A DNA stretch of 64,000 bases from Sphingopyxis sp. TUF1 (lineage in GTDB: Bacteria; Pseudomonadota; Alphaproteobacteria; Sphingomonadales; Sphingomonadaceae), in contig NZ_CP144683.1 of NCBI RefSeq assembly GCF_036687315.1, positions 2,488,001 through 2,552,000 of the forward strand, read 5' to 3'. The position numbers and the translations under genes are program-made. The notes beneath the pieces were generated by a model. That model was not told the DNA's origin, made no database searches, and worked only from the letters and a program-made list of their open reading frames with translations. This document shows, one piece after another, positions 1 through 8,654 of the stretch. Numbering within the stretch: the stretch's first letter is position 1; the number at the start of each line of letters is the position of its first letter.

Positions 1-155
1 AGGCCGTCGAACGCATGATCCCGCGCGGCCCGCTCGGCCGTCAGCAGATGCGCAACCTGCGCATTTTCGCTGGCAGCGAACATCCGCACGAAGGGCAGAA
101 CCCCGAAGTGATCGACGTCGCGTCGATGAACCGCAAGAACAAGGTGGGTGCATAA
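1..155 (+). CDS. rplM: 50S ribosomal protein L13, C-terminal part
   Basis: The reading frame from base 3 gives the end of ribosomal protein L13, including the conserved stretch [20 protein letters not shown] followed by [15 protein letters not shown]13 is an early-assembling protein of the large ribosomal subunit. The N-terminal two thirds lie outside the window. The TAA stop shares one base with the ATG of rpsI, the classic L13-S9 operon arrangement, so the two are co-transcribed and probably translationally coupled. Confidence 0.95.
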   Translation, partial: AVERMIPRGPLGRQQMRNLRIFAGSEHPHEGQNPEVIDVASMNRKNKVGA

Positions 156-652
156 TGGCTGACGAACAGACCATGACCGATCTCAAGGATCTTGGCGGCG
201 CCGTCGAAGGCACCGTCGCTCCGGCAACCCCGACCGCGCCTCTGCGCGAAAAGATCGTCGATAAGCAGGGCCGCGCCTATGCGACCGGCCGCCGCAAGGA
301 CGCCGTCGCCCGCGTGTGGGTCAAGCCCGGCACGGGCAAGATCACCGTCAACGGCCGCGACCAGGAAGTCTATTTCGCGCGCCCGACGCTGCGCCTCGTC
401 ATCAACCAGCCGTTCGGCCTGACCGATCGCGTTGGCCAGTATGATGTGATCGCAACCGTCAAGGGCGGCGGCCTGTCGGGCCAGGCGGGCGCCGTGCTGC
501 ACGGCATCGCGCAGGCGCTGACCCGTTTCGAACCGGCGCTGCGCAGCCCGGTCAAGGCGGCCGGCTTCCTGACGCGAGACAGTCGCGCGGTCGAACGTAA
601 GAAGTACGGCAAGGCCAAGGCCCGCCGCAGCTTCCAGTTCTCGAAGCGCTAA
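155..652 (+). CDS. rpsI: 30S ribosomal protein S9
   Basis: 165-residue S9. The core begins at about residue 38 with [16 protein letters not shown] and ends in the diagnostic basic tail [11 protein letters not shown], which in the family reaches into the ribosomal P site to contact tRNA. The N-terminal 35 residues (acidic, Ala/Pro/Thr-rich) extend beyond the usual 130-residue S9, as is common in alphaproteobacteria. The start codon overlaps the rplM stop by one base. Two hairpins follow immediately, so rpsI is the last gene of this operon. Confidence 0.97.
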   Translation: MADEQTMTDLKDLGGAVEGTVAPATPTAPLREKIVDKQGRAYATGRRKDAVARVWVKPGTGKITVNGRDQEVYFARPTLRLVINQPFGLTDRVGQYDVIATVKGGGLSGQAGAVLHGIAQALTRFEPALRSPVKAAGFLTRDSRAVERKKYGKAKARRSFQFSKR

Positions 653-660
653 AAGCTTTT

Positions 661-713
661 TCCACCGACGGGTGGAGAAGAGAAGGGCGGTCCGGCAACG
701 GGCCGCCCTTTTT
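661..713 (+). terminator. tandem hairpins ending the rplM-rpsI operon
   Basis: Nine bases after the rpsI stop there is a small perfect hairpin (TCCACC-GACG-GGTGGA, 661-676). It is followed by a stronger one with stem AAGGGCGG/CCGCCCTT (683-710) leading straight into a T run. The second has the form of a Rho-independent terminator; the first may protect the mRNA end or assist pausing. Confidence 0.8.
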
Positions 714-728
714 CGTGGAACCGCGCGC

Positions 729-1547
729 TCAGGACGTGCGGCCCGCCTTCATCTGCTGCGCATAGCCCGCCTGAACCATCGCGCTCATCCGGTCGAACAG
801 CGCGTCGGGGTCGCTGCGGCGCAGGTCGGCAATCGCCGCCTCGGCGCCCTCGGCGACGACGATCTCGCGCTTGCCTGCGTCGACCGCCGCGAGCATCTGC
901 GCCGCCGCATCGTCCGGCGACAGGCCGTTGTCGATCGCGGCGTCGCTCGTCCCGCGCACGCTGCCGTCGGCGTTCAGCGCGTTGCGGCTGACGTTGGTGC
1001 GCACCGATCCCGGCGCGACGACGAGCACCTTCAGCCCCAGATGCTCATTCTCGGCGCGCACGGCGTCGTGATAGCCGATCAACCCGTGCTTCGCCGCCGA
1101 ATAGGCGCTGCGCAGCGGCACGCCAGCGATCCCCGCAACGCTCGAAATGGCGATGATCTGCCCGCCGCCCGCGTCGATCATGCGCGGCAGCAATTGCTGC
1201 GTCAGCGCGATCGGGGCGAGCAGGTCGACGCCGATGATCTGCTGATAGACCGAAAAGTCGGTCTCGACCGCCAGGCTGCGCTGCGAAATTCCGGCGTTGT
1301 TCACCAGCCCGTCGATCCGTCCCTGCCAGTCCCACGCCTGCCGGACGATCGCGGGCAGCGCGGCATAGTCGGTCGCCTCGAACGGCAGGATCATCGTGCC
1401 GGGGCCGCAATCCTTCGCCACCGCCTCCAGTGCGGCGATATTGCGCCCCGACAGGATCAGCTTTGCGCCGCGTGCCGCAAGCGCGCGCGCCAGCGCGGCG
1501 CCGATGCCCGACGAGGCGCCCGTGACCCACCAGATTTGATCTTTCAT
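729..1547 (-). CDS. SDR family NAD(P)-dependent oxidoreductase
   Basis: 272-residue classical short-chain dehydrogenase/reductase. The nucleotide-binding TGASSGIG is at residues 9-16, NNAG near residue 87, the catalytic Ser in ISSVAG, and the YxxxK pair in YSAAK. The length and the C-terminal helix resemble the DHRS7-like branch of the family. The substrate cannot be read from sequence. The gene stands alone, converging on rpsI. A perfect 7-bp inverted repeat about 22 bp upstream of its start may be an operator. Confidence 0.88.
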   Translation of the reverse strand: MKDQIWWVTGASSGIGAALARALAARGAKLILSGRNIAALEAVAKDCGPGTMILPFEATDYAALPAIVRQAWDWQGRIDGLVNNAGISQRSLAVETDFSVYQQIIGVDLLAPIALTQQLLPRMIDAGGGQIIAISSVAGIAGVPLRSAYSAAKHGLIGYHDAVRAENEHLGLKVLVVAPGSVRTNVSRNALNADGSVRGTSDAAIDNGLSPDDAAAQMLAAVDAGKREIVVAEGAEAAIADLRRSDPDALFDRMSAMVQAGYAQQMKAGRTS

Positions 1548-1861
1548 ATCCGCTCCCTATCTTGATTTTCGTTTCAAGGTGAAACGGGTACGACGGCTCG
1601 TCAAGCCGCCGATCGGCGCATTTCCGTGCAGGGGTGGCAATTTTGTTGCGACTCTGTTATAATTAATATCAACGCGCCGACATTGTGCCTCTTCCCGCCG
1701 CCGGGCTGGGGCATGTTTGGCGTTTCCGATGGAGCCCATCCCTTGTCACTCTGACTGGCTAGCGCCGCCCTGACAGCCCTCGTCCCCCTCCCGCCGAGGG
1801 CCGGATATACCGTTGTTTACGCGCTTTCCCGTCCCGGACAAGGCCAATGAAAGGAATTTGA
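1548..1861 (+). promoter_or_regulatory. 314-base divergent intergenic region with possible carD promoter
   Basis: The region between the divergent SDR and carD genes has no convincing gene. It contains a consensus-perfect -10 hexamer TATAAT at 1658-1663. The best -35 at 17-bp spacing, TGGCAA (1635-1640), is weak. If used, it gives a carD leader of roughly 190 bases. Weak -35 elements are often tolerated at CarD-dependent promoters in other bacteria, but autoregulation here is only inference. Confidence 0.35.
1570..1586. promoter_or_regulatory. inverted repeat upstream of the SDR gene
   Basis: CGTTTCA-AGG-TGAAACG is a perfect 7-bp dyad with a 3-base spacer, 22 bp upstream of the SDR start codon. 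Position and symmetry suit a repressor operator of TetR or similar type, but no regulator gene is adjacent, so the regulator is unknown. Confidence 0.35.
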
Positions 1862-2389
1862 ATGTCCGCAAGCACGCTCGTCTTCGAAGTCGGTGACTAT
1901 GTTGTTTATCCGAAACATGGCGTGGGGCGCGTCATCGAACTGCAGAAATCCGAAATCGCCGGAATGCAGCTCGAACTTTATGTCCTGCGCTTCGAAAAGG
2001 AAAAAATGACCCTGCGCGTCCCGACCAACAAGGCCGAAGGCGTGGGGATGCGCAAATTGTCGTCGGACAAGACGCTGAAGGAAGCGCTCCAGGTGCTGAC
2101 CACCAAGCCGAAGGTCAAGCGCACCATGTGGTCGCGCCGCGCGCAGGAATATGAAGCGAAGATCAATTCGGGCGACCTCGTGTCGATCGCCGAGGTGACC
2201 CGCGACCTGTTCCGCGCCGACGACCAGCCCGAGCAGAGCTATTCGGAACGCCAGATATTCGAAGCGGCGTCGAGCCGTCTCGCGCGCGAACTCGCCGCGA
2301 TGGAGGAAAGCGACGAAAAGACCGCGCAGGCAAAGATCTTGCAGATCCTCAACGAACATGCGCCGCTGTATTACGCCGAAAAGGTGTAA
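1862..2389 (+). CDS. carD: CarD family transcriptional regulator
   Basis: 175 residues with the CarD/CdnL layout. The N-terminal RNA-polymerase-interacting Tudor-like domain begins with FEVGDYVVYPKHGVGRVIEL. It is followed by a helical DNA-binding domain with the usual MWSRRAQEYEAKINSGD and SYSERQIFEAASSRLARELA segments. CarD binds the beta subunit and stabilises open complexes, chiefly at rRNA and growth genes. The length is normal for alphaproteobacteria. It is a single-gene unit, closed by a hairpin terminator about 20 bases after the stop. Confidence 0.93.
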   Translation: MSASTLVFEVGDYVVYPKHGVGRVIELQKSEIAGMQLELYVLRFEKEKMTLRVPTNKAEGVGMRKLSSDKTLKEALQVLTTKPKVKRTMWSRRAQEYEAKINSGDLVSIAEVTRDLFRADDQPEQSYSERQIFEAASSRLARELAAMEESDEKTAQAKILQILNEHAPLYYAEKV

Positions 2390-2409
2390 GGGCACGGGAT
2401 AGCGATAAA

Positions 2410-2442
2410 GGAAAGGGGCGGTCCGAAAGGGCCGTCCTTTTT
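2410..2442 (+). terminator. carD terminator
   Basis: A GC-rich stem (GGGGCGGTCC paired with GGGCCGTCC, one bulge) closes on a GAAA tetraloop and runs into TTTTTC. This is a typical Rho-independent terminator placed just after the carD stop. Confidence 0.75.
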
Positions 2443-2447
2443 CTTTG

Positions 2448-2600
2448 CCCCTCTCCCCTTGGGGGAGAGGGCAGCGAGACTTGCGAGCTTGCTCGCTAGT
2501 CGCAGCGGGTGAGGGTCCGGCAACGCCGCACACCCTCACCCAGCTTCAGCTAGGCAGCAAGCTGCCAAGCTTTCGCATCCCTCTCCCCAAGGGGAGAGGG
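2448..2600. repeat. dispersed intergenic repeat, family R1, copy a
   Basis: About 150 bp bounded by inverted CCCTCTCCC...GGGAGAGGG blocks at both ends, with an inner GCGAGCTTGCTCGC palindrome and the phrase AGTCGCAGCGGGTGAGGG. The same architecture recurs at 4408-4571, 6732-6923 and 22875-22995. It is non-coding and sits between convergent carD and truA. Confidence 0.8.
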
Positions 2601-2602
2601 AA

Positions 2603-3343
2603 TCACGGATACACCGCCTCCACAAAATACAACCCGTCGGGCGGCGCGTTCAGCCCCAGCGCCTGCCGGTCCGCCGCCTCCAGCGCCGCCTTCAAATCGC
2701 GCGCCGACCATTTGCCGTGGCCGACAAGCGCGAGCGATCCGACCATCGAGCGCACCTGATGGTGCAGAAAGCTGCGCGCCGCGGCCTCGATGATGATCTC
2801 CTCGCCGTGGCGGCTGACCGTCAGCTTGTCGAGCGTCTTGACCGGGCTTTGCGACTGGCAATGCGCCGAGCGAAAGGTTGTGAAATCATGGAGGCCAATC
2901 AGCTGTTGCGCCGCCGCGTGCATCGCATCGGCGTCGAGCGGCCGGGCGACCTGCCACGCCAGCCCCTTGTCCCACGTCAGCGGCGCGCGGCGGTTGACGA
3001 TGCGATATTCGTATGACCGGCCGATGCAGGCAAAGCGCGCGTGCCAGTCGTCCACCACCACCGCGCACCCGATGATAGCGATCGGCGCAGGGCGGAGCTG
3101 CGCGTTCAATGCCTCGGTCAGCTTGAACGGCGTCAGCGGCTTGGCGATGTCGACGTGCGCGCGCATCGCGATCGCATGGACGCCGGCGTCGGTACGCCCG
3201 GCGCTGAGCACCTGCACCTCTTCGGCGGTGAAACGGTGAATCGCTTCCTCGATCGCCTGCTGCACGCTCGGCCCGTGCGCCTGCCGCTGCCAGCCCATAT
3301 AGGGGCGACCGTCATATTCGATGGTGAGCGCGAAGCGGGTCAT
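2603..3343 (-). CDS. truA: tRNA pseudouridine(38-40) synthase TruA
   Basis: 246 residues, the normal TruA length. The N-terminus reads [13 protein letters not shown], and the catalytic aspartate lies in [10 protein letters not shown] near residue 52. The later FRSAHCQ and [14 protein letters not shown] motifs are also TruA-specific. The enzyme isomerises uridines 38-40 in the anticodon arm of many tRNAs. It lies downstream of fmt on the same strand, separated by an R3 palindrome, as in the conserved alphaproteobacterial def-fmt-truA neighbourhood. Confidence 0.96.
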   Translation of the reverse strand: MTRFALTIEYDGRPYMGWQRQAHGPSVQQAIEEAIHRFTAEEVQVLSAGRTDAGVHAIAMRAHVDIAKPLTPFKLTEALNAQLRPAPIAIIGCAVVVDDWHARFACIGRSYEYRIVNRRAPLTWDKGLAWQVARPLDADAMHAAAQQLIGLHDFTTFRSAHCQSQSPVKTLDKLTVSRHGEEIIIEAAARSFLHHQVRSMVGSLALVGHGKWSARDLKAALEAADRQALGLNAPPDGLYFVEAVYP

Positions 3344-3360
3344 GGGCGCACCCCATTTTC

Positions 3361-3432
3361 GTCACCCCGGACTTGATCCGGGGTCCATGACTTCGGCGCT
3401 GCTATGGACCCCGGATCAAGTCCGGGGTGACG
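3361..3432. repeat. dispersed palindromic repeat, family R3, copy a (double unit)
   Basis: Two head-to-head copies of a CCCCGGACTTGATCCGGGG-type palindrome, each flanked by GTCA/TGAC, are separated by about 20 bases between truA and fmt. Other copies are at 10296-10323, 14069-14139 and inside the pseudogene at 22739-22762. It resembles a REP doublet. Confidence 0.8.
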
Positions 3433-3449
3433 ACGTAGGAGAGCGATCG

Positions 3450-4370
3450 TCATGCCAGCCGCGACCCCGCCATAATCGCCCGCCCGCGCAGCAATTCCCC
3501 GGCTTCCATCGCGGGCTTCCCCGCACGCTGGATGCGCGTCACGCGGATCGCGCCGGGATTGCACGCGATCGTCAGCGCATCGTCGATCGTCACGCCGGGA
3601 GGCGCGCCCGCCACGGTATCGGCCGGATGCACGACCTCGGCCGCGAGCACCTTGTACCGCTCACCCTCCAGCTCGAAAAAGGCGCCGGGCGCCGGATTGA
3701 ACGCGCGAATCTGCCGCTCGACCTGCACCGCGCTGGTCAGAAAATCGAGCCGCGCCTCGCTCTTGTCGATCTTGGCCGCGTAAGTGACGCCCTCTTCGGG
3801 CTGCGGCGTCGGCGGAAAGGCGTGAAGCTCGCTCAACACGCGCCGCATCATCAGCGCCCCCATTTCGGCCAGCTCGTGCGTCAGCACGCCCGCGCTCTTG
3901 CGCGCGACCGGCGTCGTTTCGATCAGCCGCATCGCGCCGGTGTCGAGCCCCGCATCCATCTGCATGATCGTCACGCCCGTTTCGGTATCGCCCGCCAGGA
4001 TCGCGCGCTGCACCGGCGCCGCGCCGCGCCAGCGCGGCAGGATCGATCCATGGACGTTGAGGCACCCCTCGCGCGGCGCGTCGAGCGCCGCCTGCGGCAG
4101 GATCAGGCCATAGGCGGCGACCACCGCGACATCGAGGTCGAGCGCCGCAAATTCCGCCTGCGCTTCCTCGGTTTTCAGGCTGCGCGGCGTTCGGACGGAA
4201 AGGCCATGCTCCTCGGCCCAGACCTGCACCGGGCTTTTCTGCAATTTCTTGCCACGCTGCGCGGGGCGGGGGGGCTGGGTATAGACGCACGCGATGTCAT
4301 GCCCCGCCGCGTGAAGCGCGGCGAGCGTCGGCACCGCAAAGGGCGGCGTTCCCATGAAGGCGATGCGCAT
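3450..4370 (-). CDS. fmt: methionyl-tRNA formyltransferase
   Basis: 306 residues. The N-terminal formyl-transfer domain starts [16 protein letters not shown] and carries the catalytic signature [20 protein letters not shown] (Asn-His) and the downstream Asp in [12 protein letters not shown]-terminal OB-like domain follows after about residue 205. The enzyme formylates initiator Met-tRNA using 10-formyl-THF. The partner deformylase (def) is only 1.8 kb away, now separated from fmt by recR and two accessory genes. Confidence 0.96.
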   Translation of the reverse strand: MRIAFMGTPPFAVPTLAALHAAGHDIACVYTQPPRPAQRGKKLQKSPVQVWAEEHGLSVRTPRSLKTEEAQAEFAALDLDVAVVAAYGLILPQAALDAPREGCLNVHGSILPRWRGAAPVQRAILAGDTETGVTIMQMDAGLDTGAMRLIETTPVARKSAGVLTHELAEMGALMMRRVLSELHAFPPTPQPEEGVTYAAKIDKSEARLDFLTSAVQVERQIRAFNPAPGAFFELEGERYKVLAAEVVHPADTVAGAPPGVTIDDALTIACNPGAIRVTRIQRAGKPAMEAGELLRGRAIMAGSRLA

Positions 4371-4407
4371 GGGTGCGGGCTTTGGCGGAGGTGGGCGTAG
4401 AGTTCAA

Positions 4408-4571
4408 CCCTCTCCCATTTAGGGAGAGGGCAGCGAGACTTGCCAGCTTGCTGGCTTAGTCGCAGCGGGTGAGGGGATGTGCGCTATCGATAGGGACGAA
4501 CCCCTCACCCAGCTTCGCCTAGGCAGCAAGCTGCCAAGGCTACGCAACCCTCTCCCTCAAGGGGAGAGGGG
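4408..4571. repeat. dispersed intergenic repeat, family R1, copy b
   Basis: Same bipartite plan as copy a: CCCTCTCCC/GGGAGAGGG blocks at both ends, GCCAGCTTGCTGGC inner palindrome, AGTCGCAGCGGGTGAGGGG, then CCTCACCCAGCTTCG. It fills almost all of the divergent fmt-recR gap, so promoters for both genes must lie in or beside it. Confidence 0.8.
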
Positions 4572-4616
4572 ATTGGGGATATTGCGCGCGTCCCCGTCGC
4601 CTACTACCACCCCGCC

Positions 4617-5213
4617 ATGGCCTCCACCGAAATCGAAGCCCTCGTCCAGCAACTCGCCCGGCTCCCTGGCCTCGGCCCGCGGTCGGCGCGGCGCGCGGTG
4701 CTGCACCTGATGAAGAAGCGCGAAAGCGCGTTCGCACCGCTGCTCGCGGCGCTCCAGACGGTGTCCGAACGCCTCGTCACCTGCACCATCTGCGGCAATA
4801 TCGACACGCACGACCCCTGCGCGATCTGCGCCGACCCGCGCCGCGATGCGCGCAGCCTGTGCGTCGTCGAGGAGGTGTCCGACCTCTGGGCGCTCGATAA
4901 GTCGCGGCTGTTCCCCGGCAAATATCATGTCCTCGGCGGGCGGCTATCGGCGCTGGAGGGAGTGCGGCCGCAGGATCTCAGCATCGACGCCCTCGTCGCG
5001 CGCGTCGCCGCGGGCGGCATCGACGAGGTCGTGCTCGCGATGAACGCCACGCTGGAGGGCCAGACGACCGCCCATTATCTGGCCGAGCGGCTGGAGGGCT
5101 ATCCGGTACGGCTGACCCAGCTCGCGCATGGTTTGCCGGTGGGGGGCGAGCTGGACTATCTCGATGAAGGGACGCTGGCGCAGGCCTTAAGAGCGCGGCG
5201 GCCGGTGAGCTAA
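4617..5213 (+). CDS. recR: recombination mediator RecR
   Basis: 198 residues, standard length. The helix-hairpin-helix [19 protein letters not shown] comes first. It is followed by a four-cysteine zinc finger ([16 protein letters not shown], residues about 58-73) and a TOPRIM domain with [26 protein letters not shown]. RecR loads RecA with RecF/RecO at gaps. Its stop overlaps by four bases the stop of the convergent accessory gene, so the usual intergenic spacer has been lost there. Confidence 0.96.
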   Translation: MASTEIEALVQQLARLPGLGPRSARRAVLHLMKKRESAFAPLLAALQTVSERLVTCTICGNIDTHDPCAICADPRRDARSLCVVEEVSDLWALDKSRLFPGKYHVLGGRLSALEGVRPQDLSIDALVARVAAGGIDEVVLAMNATLEGQTTAHYLAERLEGYPVRLTQLAHGLPVGGELDYLDEGTLAQALRARRPVS

Positions 5214-5851
5214 TTCAGCTCGGTTGGCTCACCCCGTTCCCGCCATTCCATCATCGCATTGACCAGTGTGATTGTGGGATAGCGAGTAATATCGTCCTCC
5301 GACGCCCCATTCATCAGCTCACGTTCGAAATACCATTCCTGAAACGCTACATATTTACCGACGATTGCAGATAGACCGATGTTGGGCGAACCAGCGTGAT
5401 CGATTAGCCAGCCGCGCACTGCTCGCATGGCTTCCCTGAAATTTCCGCTATGGGCCTCTATGTCCCATCCCGCGATATCTGACAGGGCTTTCTGGTAGTC
5501 GTATCGGCGTTCTTCCAAAATCAGGATTGATTTGGTTGTCAATGAACCAGTGCCAAAACGCTGTGCGCCATGATCCATGCCAAGCTCAAACGGCATGTTC
5601 ATCCGAGCAAACTCTTCGACCGCGCTCGATCGGCATCGGCTAAGATCGTGGATTCCGTACTTTGATGAAGCAATGATTTCGCGGATACGGTCGATCCGAG
5701 TCGCGGCGCCATCTGCATTTTCGGGGGCAATCCGGGGATGCCGATCGAGATAAATGACGCAGAATGCGATAGCTTGTAACAGTGGTGCATAATCCTCATC
5801 AAATGGGCAGTTGATGAAGACTGATGTCTCGAAGCTAGCGGCCAAGTTCAA
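5210..5851 (-). CDS. FINCPFD-type conserved protein, possible TIR/nucleoside-hydrolase-like fold
   Basis: 213 residues from a TTG start whose TTGA overlaps the stop of the upstream DUF2188 gene; longer readings would run into that gene. It begins [22 protein letters not shown], then [32 protein letters not shown], and [19 protein letters not shown] recognise this layout as a widespread uncharacterised family. The opening beta strand with a Phe-Asp-x-x-Tyr motif and a later acidic FELG motif recall nucleoside deoxyribosyltransferase/TIR-like folds. That is inference from the pattern, not demonstrated. It is more AT-rich than its neighbours and placed between recR and def, hence probably acquired. 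Confidence 0.7.
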   Translation of the reverse strand: MNLAASFETSVFINCPFDEDYAPLLQAIAFCVIYLDRHPRIAPENADGAATRIDRIREIIASSKYGIHDLSRCRSSAVEEFARMNMPFELGMDHGAQRFGTGSLTTKSILILEERRYDYQKALSDIAGWDIEAHSGNFREAMRAVRGWLIDHAGSPNIGLSAIVGKYVAFQEWYFERELMNGASEDDITRYPTITLVNAMMEWRERGEPTELN

Positions 5852-6072
5852 CCCTTGGGAGGGTGCGGGTCGTTGCCATAAGAATTGCGTTCGCGAATAC
5901 GACCATCCTGCCCGTGGATGTAAAGTTCGGTACGCTGATTGATGGCAATGCGTCGCGCCTCGCTGACGGCGGCCGCCTGCGTTGGATGCGTGCTCGTCAC
6001 GCGTGATGAACCGGCCTTTCGAACCGCCCATCCATTGCCATTCGGCACAACATGCTGACCTTGCTTAGACAC
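5848..6072 (-). CDS. DUF2188-like small protein
   Basis: 74 residues from GTG at 6072. A GAGGAG ribosome-binding site lies 7 bases upstream, and it would be inside the coding region if the in-frame GTG at 6087 were used. The protein starts SKQGQHVVPNGNGWAVRKAG and continues with an AAAVSEARRIA helix and a DGRIRERNSYGNDPHPP tail, the plan of DUF2188 (compact basic beta-alpha domain, function unknown). Its TGA overlaps the TTG start of the downstream FINCPFD gene by four bases, so the two are a translationally coupled pair. Confidence 0.75.
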   Translation of the reverse strand: MSKQGQHVVPNGNGWAVRKAGSSRVTSTHPTQAAAVSEARRIAINQRTELYIHGQDGRIRERNSYGNDPHPPKG

Positions 6073-6193
6073 GATACAACTCCTCACTAGCGAGATAGGA
6101 TATGCGACGCGACTACGCCAGATTAAATCTGTCCAATTCGGCTAGACATCCCACCCCCTTGACCCCGCGCCCCGCCGACCATACCTGCACCCC

Positions 6194-6727
6194 ATGGCCA
6201 TCCTACCCATCATAGAGACCCCGGACCCCCGGCTGCGCGTCATTTCCAAGCCCGTCGAGACCTTCGATGCCGAGCTGAAGCAGCTTGTCGCCGATATGTT
6301 CGAAACGATGTACGACGCCCCCGGCATCGGCCTCGCCGCGATCCAGGTCGGGGTGCCGAAGCGCATCCTGGTGATCGACCTGCAGGAAGCCGATCCCGAA
6401 GACCCCGAGGGCAAGAAGGTGATCCGCGAACCGCGCGTCTTCATCAATCCCGTCTTTTCGGACGAGAGCGAGGAGCATAGCGTCTATCAGGAGGGCTGCC
6501 TGTCGGTCCCCGAACAATATGCCGATGTGACGCGCCCCGCCGAGGTTACCGTCGACTGGCAGGACGAGGACGGCAAGCATCATCGGGAACGCATGACCGG
6601 CCTGATGGCAACGTGCATCCAGCACGAGCACGACCATCTGGAGGGCATTTTGTTCATCGATCATCTGTCGCGGCTGAAGCGCGAGATGGTGCTGAAAAAA
6701 TTGGCAAAGCTGCGCAAGGCGGCGTGA
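6194..6727 (+). CDS. def: peptide deformylase
   Basis: 177 residues with all three deformylase motifs: GIGLAAIQVG (about 45-54), EGCLSVP (about 100-106, zinc-ligand Cys) and QHEHDHLEG (HExxH variant with two zinc His and catalytic Glu). It removes the N-formyl group from nascent proteins, completing the cycle begun by fmt. The insertion PEDPEGKKVIREPR between motifs 1 and 2 is typical of alphaproteobacterial type I enzymes. Confidence 0.96.
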   Translation: MAILPIIETPDPRLRVISKPVETFDAELKQLVADMFETMYDAPGIGLAAIQVGVPKRILVIDLQEADPEDPEGKKVIREPRVFINPVFSDESEEHSVYQEGCLSVPEQYADVTRPAEVTVDWQDEDGKHHRERMTGLMATCIQHEHDHLEGILFIDHLSRLKREMVLKKLAKLRKAA

Positions 6728-6731
6728 TTGC

Positions 6732-6923
6732 TCTCCCCTCTCCCCTTGCGGGAGAGGGCGGCGAGACTTGCCAGCTTGCTGGCTAGTCGCAGCGGGTGAG
6801 GGGGCTGGCGCACTTGTGCGCCAAGAGACCCTGTCCCCCGATCTCTATGTCGCAAATTCTTGTGCGGCGCAGACGCGCCGCGGCACCCACCCCAGTATCC
6901 CCTCCCGTAAAGGGAGGGGAGGA
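6732..6923. repeat. dispersed intergenic repeat, family R1, copy c (expanded)
   Basis: The left half (6732-6803) matches the other R1 copies: CTCTCCCCTTGCGGGAGAGGG, GCCAGCTTGCTGGC, AGTCGCAGCGGGTGAGGG. The right terminal block, CCCCTCCCGTAAAGGGAGGGG, is at about 6900-6921. The centre is longer and diverged. It lies between convergent def and grpE and may double as terminator. Confidence 0.7.
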
Positions 6924-6926
6924 TGG

Positions 6927-7475
6927 CTACTCCGCCGCCTTCGCCACCGCCACCATCGCGGGACGCAGCAGGCGGTCCTTCATCATATAGCCCGCCTGCA
7001 TTTCCTGCACGATCGTGCCGGGCGCCTGGTCGCTCGGGATTTCGAGCATCGCCTGATGCTGATTGGGGTCGAGCGGCAGGCCGATCGCCGCGATGCGCGT
7101 GATGCCGTTGCGTTCGAACACGCCGAGCAGTTCGCGCTCGGTCGCTTCGAGTCCGGTGATCAGCGGCTTGATCGCCTCATCGGCGCGCTGTTCGTCGCTG
7201 AGCGCGGCGAGCGCGCGGCCCAGATTGTCGGCCACCGACAGGATATCGCGCGCAAATTTCGTCGCGGCATAGGCGTGCGCGTCGGCGACCTCCTTTTCGG
7301 CGCGGCGGCGGACGTTCTGCGTCTCGGCGCGCGCATAGAGCAGGTCCTGCTGCACCGCGGCGAGCTGTTCGGCGAGCTTCGCGGCTTCGTCCTGCGGTTC
7401 GGTCGCGGGCGTTTCGGTTGCGGCGTCGTCGGTCTGGCCGTCGTCGACCGGCGTGTCATTTTCCATATTCGTCAT
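6927..7475 (-). CDS. grpE: nucleotide exchange factor GrpE
   Basis: 182 residues: an acidic disordered N-terminus, a long coiled coil (about 30-85, with RAETQNVRRRAEKE), and a C-terminal beta domain with PLDPNQHQAMLEIPS and VQEMQAGYMMKDRLLRPAMVAV. It drives ADP release from DnaK. It follows hrcA by four bases on the same strand, so the two form one operon. Confidence 0.96.
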   Translation of the reverse strand: MTNMENDTPVDDGQTDDAATETPATEPQDEAAKLAEQLAAVQQDLLYARAETQNVRRRAEKEVADAHAYAATKFARDILSVADNLGRALAALSDEQRADEAIKPLITGLEATERELLGVFERNGITRIAAIGLPLDPNQHQAMLEIPSDQAPGTIVQEMQAGYMMKDRLLRPAMVAVAKAAE

Positions 7476-7479
7476 AAAC

Positions 7480-8523
7480 CTATCGTATCAGTCTGGAGAG
7501 TGATTGTGCGGTGAAATCCACCATGGGAACGATGCGGGCATAGTTCAAGCGCGTCGGGCCGATCACGCCCACCACGCCGACGACGCGCCCGTCCGATCCG
7601 CGATAGGGCGCGGCGATAACCGACGAGCCCGACAGCGAAAAGAGCTTGTTTTCCGAACCGATGAAAATGCGCGTCGCGCTGCCCTCGCGCGCGCTGTCGA
7701 GCAGCTGGGCAATATCCTGTTTCGTCTCGAGTTCATCGAGCAATTGCCGCACGCGGTCGAGGTCGCCGACCGCGCTGTCGTCGAGCAAATTCGCCTGCCC
7801 GCGGACGATCAGCACCGGCCGGTCGGCGCCGTCGGACGACCAGATGGCAAGCCCGCGCGACACCAGATCCTGCGCGGCGCGGTCGATCGCGATGCGCTCG
7901 GCCTCGATCTCGCGGCGCACGCGCGCCATCGCTTCGGTCAGCGTCAGGCCCGACAGCGTCGCCGAGATGAAATTGCCCGCCTCGACCAGCGCCGAGGGGT
8001 CGAGCCCGGCGGGCACATCGATCACGCGATTCTCGACCGCGCCGTCGCCTGCGACCAGCACGACGAGCGCTTGGCGATCCGACATCGGCACGAAGGCGAT
8101 CTGCTTCAACACGCGCTCATGCTTGGGCACCAGCACCAGCCCCGCGCACGCCGACAGGCCCGACAGCGCGGCGGTTGCCTGCGCCAGCGCGCTTTCGATC
8201 GGCCCGCCTTCGGACAGGCTCGCCTCGATCTGCGCGCGGTCCTCGGCGCTCGGCTCGGCCACCTGCATCATCCCGTCGACGAACAGGCGCAGGCCCTGTT
8301 CGGTCGGCAGCCGCCCGGCGCTGGTGTGCGGGCTGGCGAGCAGGCCGAACTCCTCCAGATCCTGCATAACGTTGCGGATCGACGCGGGCGACAGGTTGAG
8401 CGCCGCGAGCTTGGACAAGGTGCGCGACCCCACCGGCTGCCCCGTTTCCAGATAGGCGTCGACGACCAGCCGGAACACGTCGCGCGCGCGCGTTGTGAGT
8501 TCGGTGATCGGGGGCGTTGTCAT
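7480..8523 (-). CDS. hrcA: heat-inducible transcription repressor HrcA
   Basis: 347 residues from ATG at 8523 (MTTPPITELTTRARDVFRLVV). The N-terminal winged helix includes YLETGQPVGSRTLSK and LSPASIRNVMQDLEE. The central GAF-like domain and the C-terminal GVVGVIGPTRLNYARIVPMVDF are diagnostic. HrcA represses chaperone operons through CIRCE elements and needs GroE for folding. No CIRCE-type repeat is visible upstream of this operon, so hrcA-grpE may not be self-regulated by that site. Confidence 0.95.
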   Translation of the reverse strand: MTTPPITELTTRARDVFRLVVDAYLETGQPVGSRTLSKLAALNLSPASIRNVMQDLEEFGLLASPHTSAGRLPTEQGLRLFVDGMMQVAEPSAEDRAQIEASLSEGGPIESALAQATAALSGLSACAGLVLVPKHERVLKQIAFVPMSDRQALVVLVAGDGAVENRVIDVPAGLDPSALVEAGNFISATLSGLTLTEAMARVRREIEAERIAIDRAAQDLVSRGLAIWSSDGADRPVLIVRGQANLLDDSAVGDLDRVRQLLDELETKQDIAQLLDSAREGSATRIFIGSENKLFSLSGSSVIAAPYRGSDGRVVGVVGVIGPTRLNYARIVPMVDFTAQSLSRLIR

Positions 8524-8566
8524 AATGGGGAATTTAGGGGGCCGCGCACCGGGTTGCAACCAAGCC

Positions 8567-8654
8567 GTCGCCCCCGCGAGGGCGGGGGGGCGCCAGCGGT
8601 CTGGCCTGCGTCGCTGCACAAGCCGACAGCGGCCCCCGCCTTCGCGGGGCCGAC
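8567..8654. repeat. dispersed palindromic repeat, family R2, copy a
   Basis: 88 bp with GTCGCCCCCGCG at one end and CGCGGGGCCGAC at the other. Inner CCGACAGCGGCCCCCGCC matches copies at 13773-13860 and 33650-33737, though this copy is more diverged. It lies between the divergent hrcA and hydrolase genes. Confidence 0.75.

Noticed and set aside
1557..1739. 60-codon minus-strand frame upstream of the SDR gene
   Set aside because: It covers the inverted repeat and the carD -10 region and has no coding features.
5852..6031. N-terminal extension of the FINCPFD protein up to 6031
   Set aside because: It overlaps the DUF2188 gene in another frame and has no protein-like conservation; the TTGA-coupled start at 5851 fits the domain.
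6073..6087. Longer start for the DUF2188 gene at GTG 6087
   Set aside because: The GAGGAG ribosome-binding site would then be inside the gene; it is ideally placed for GTG 6072.
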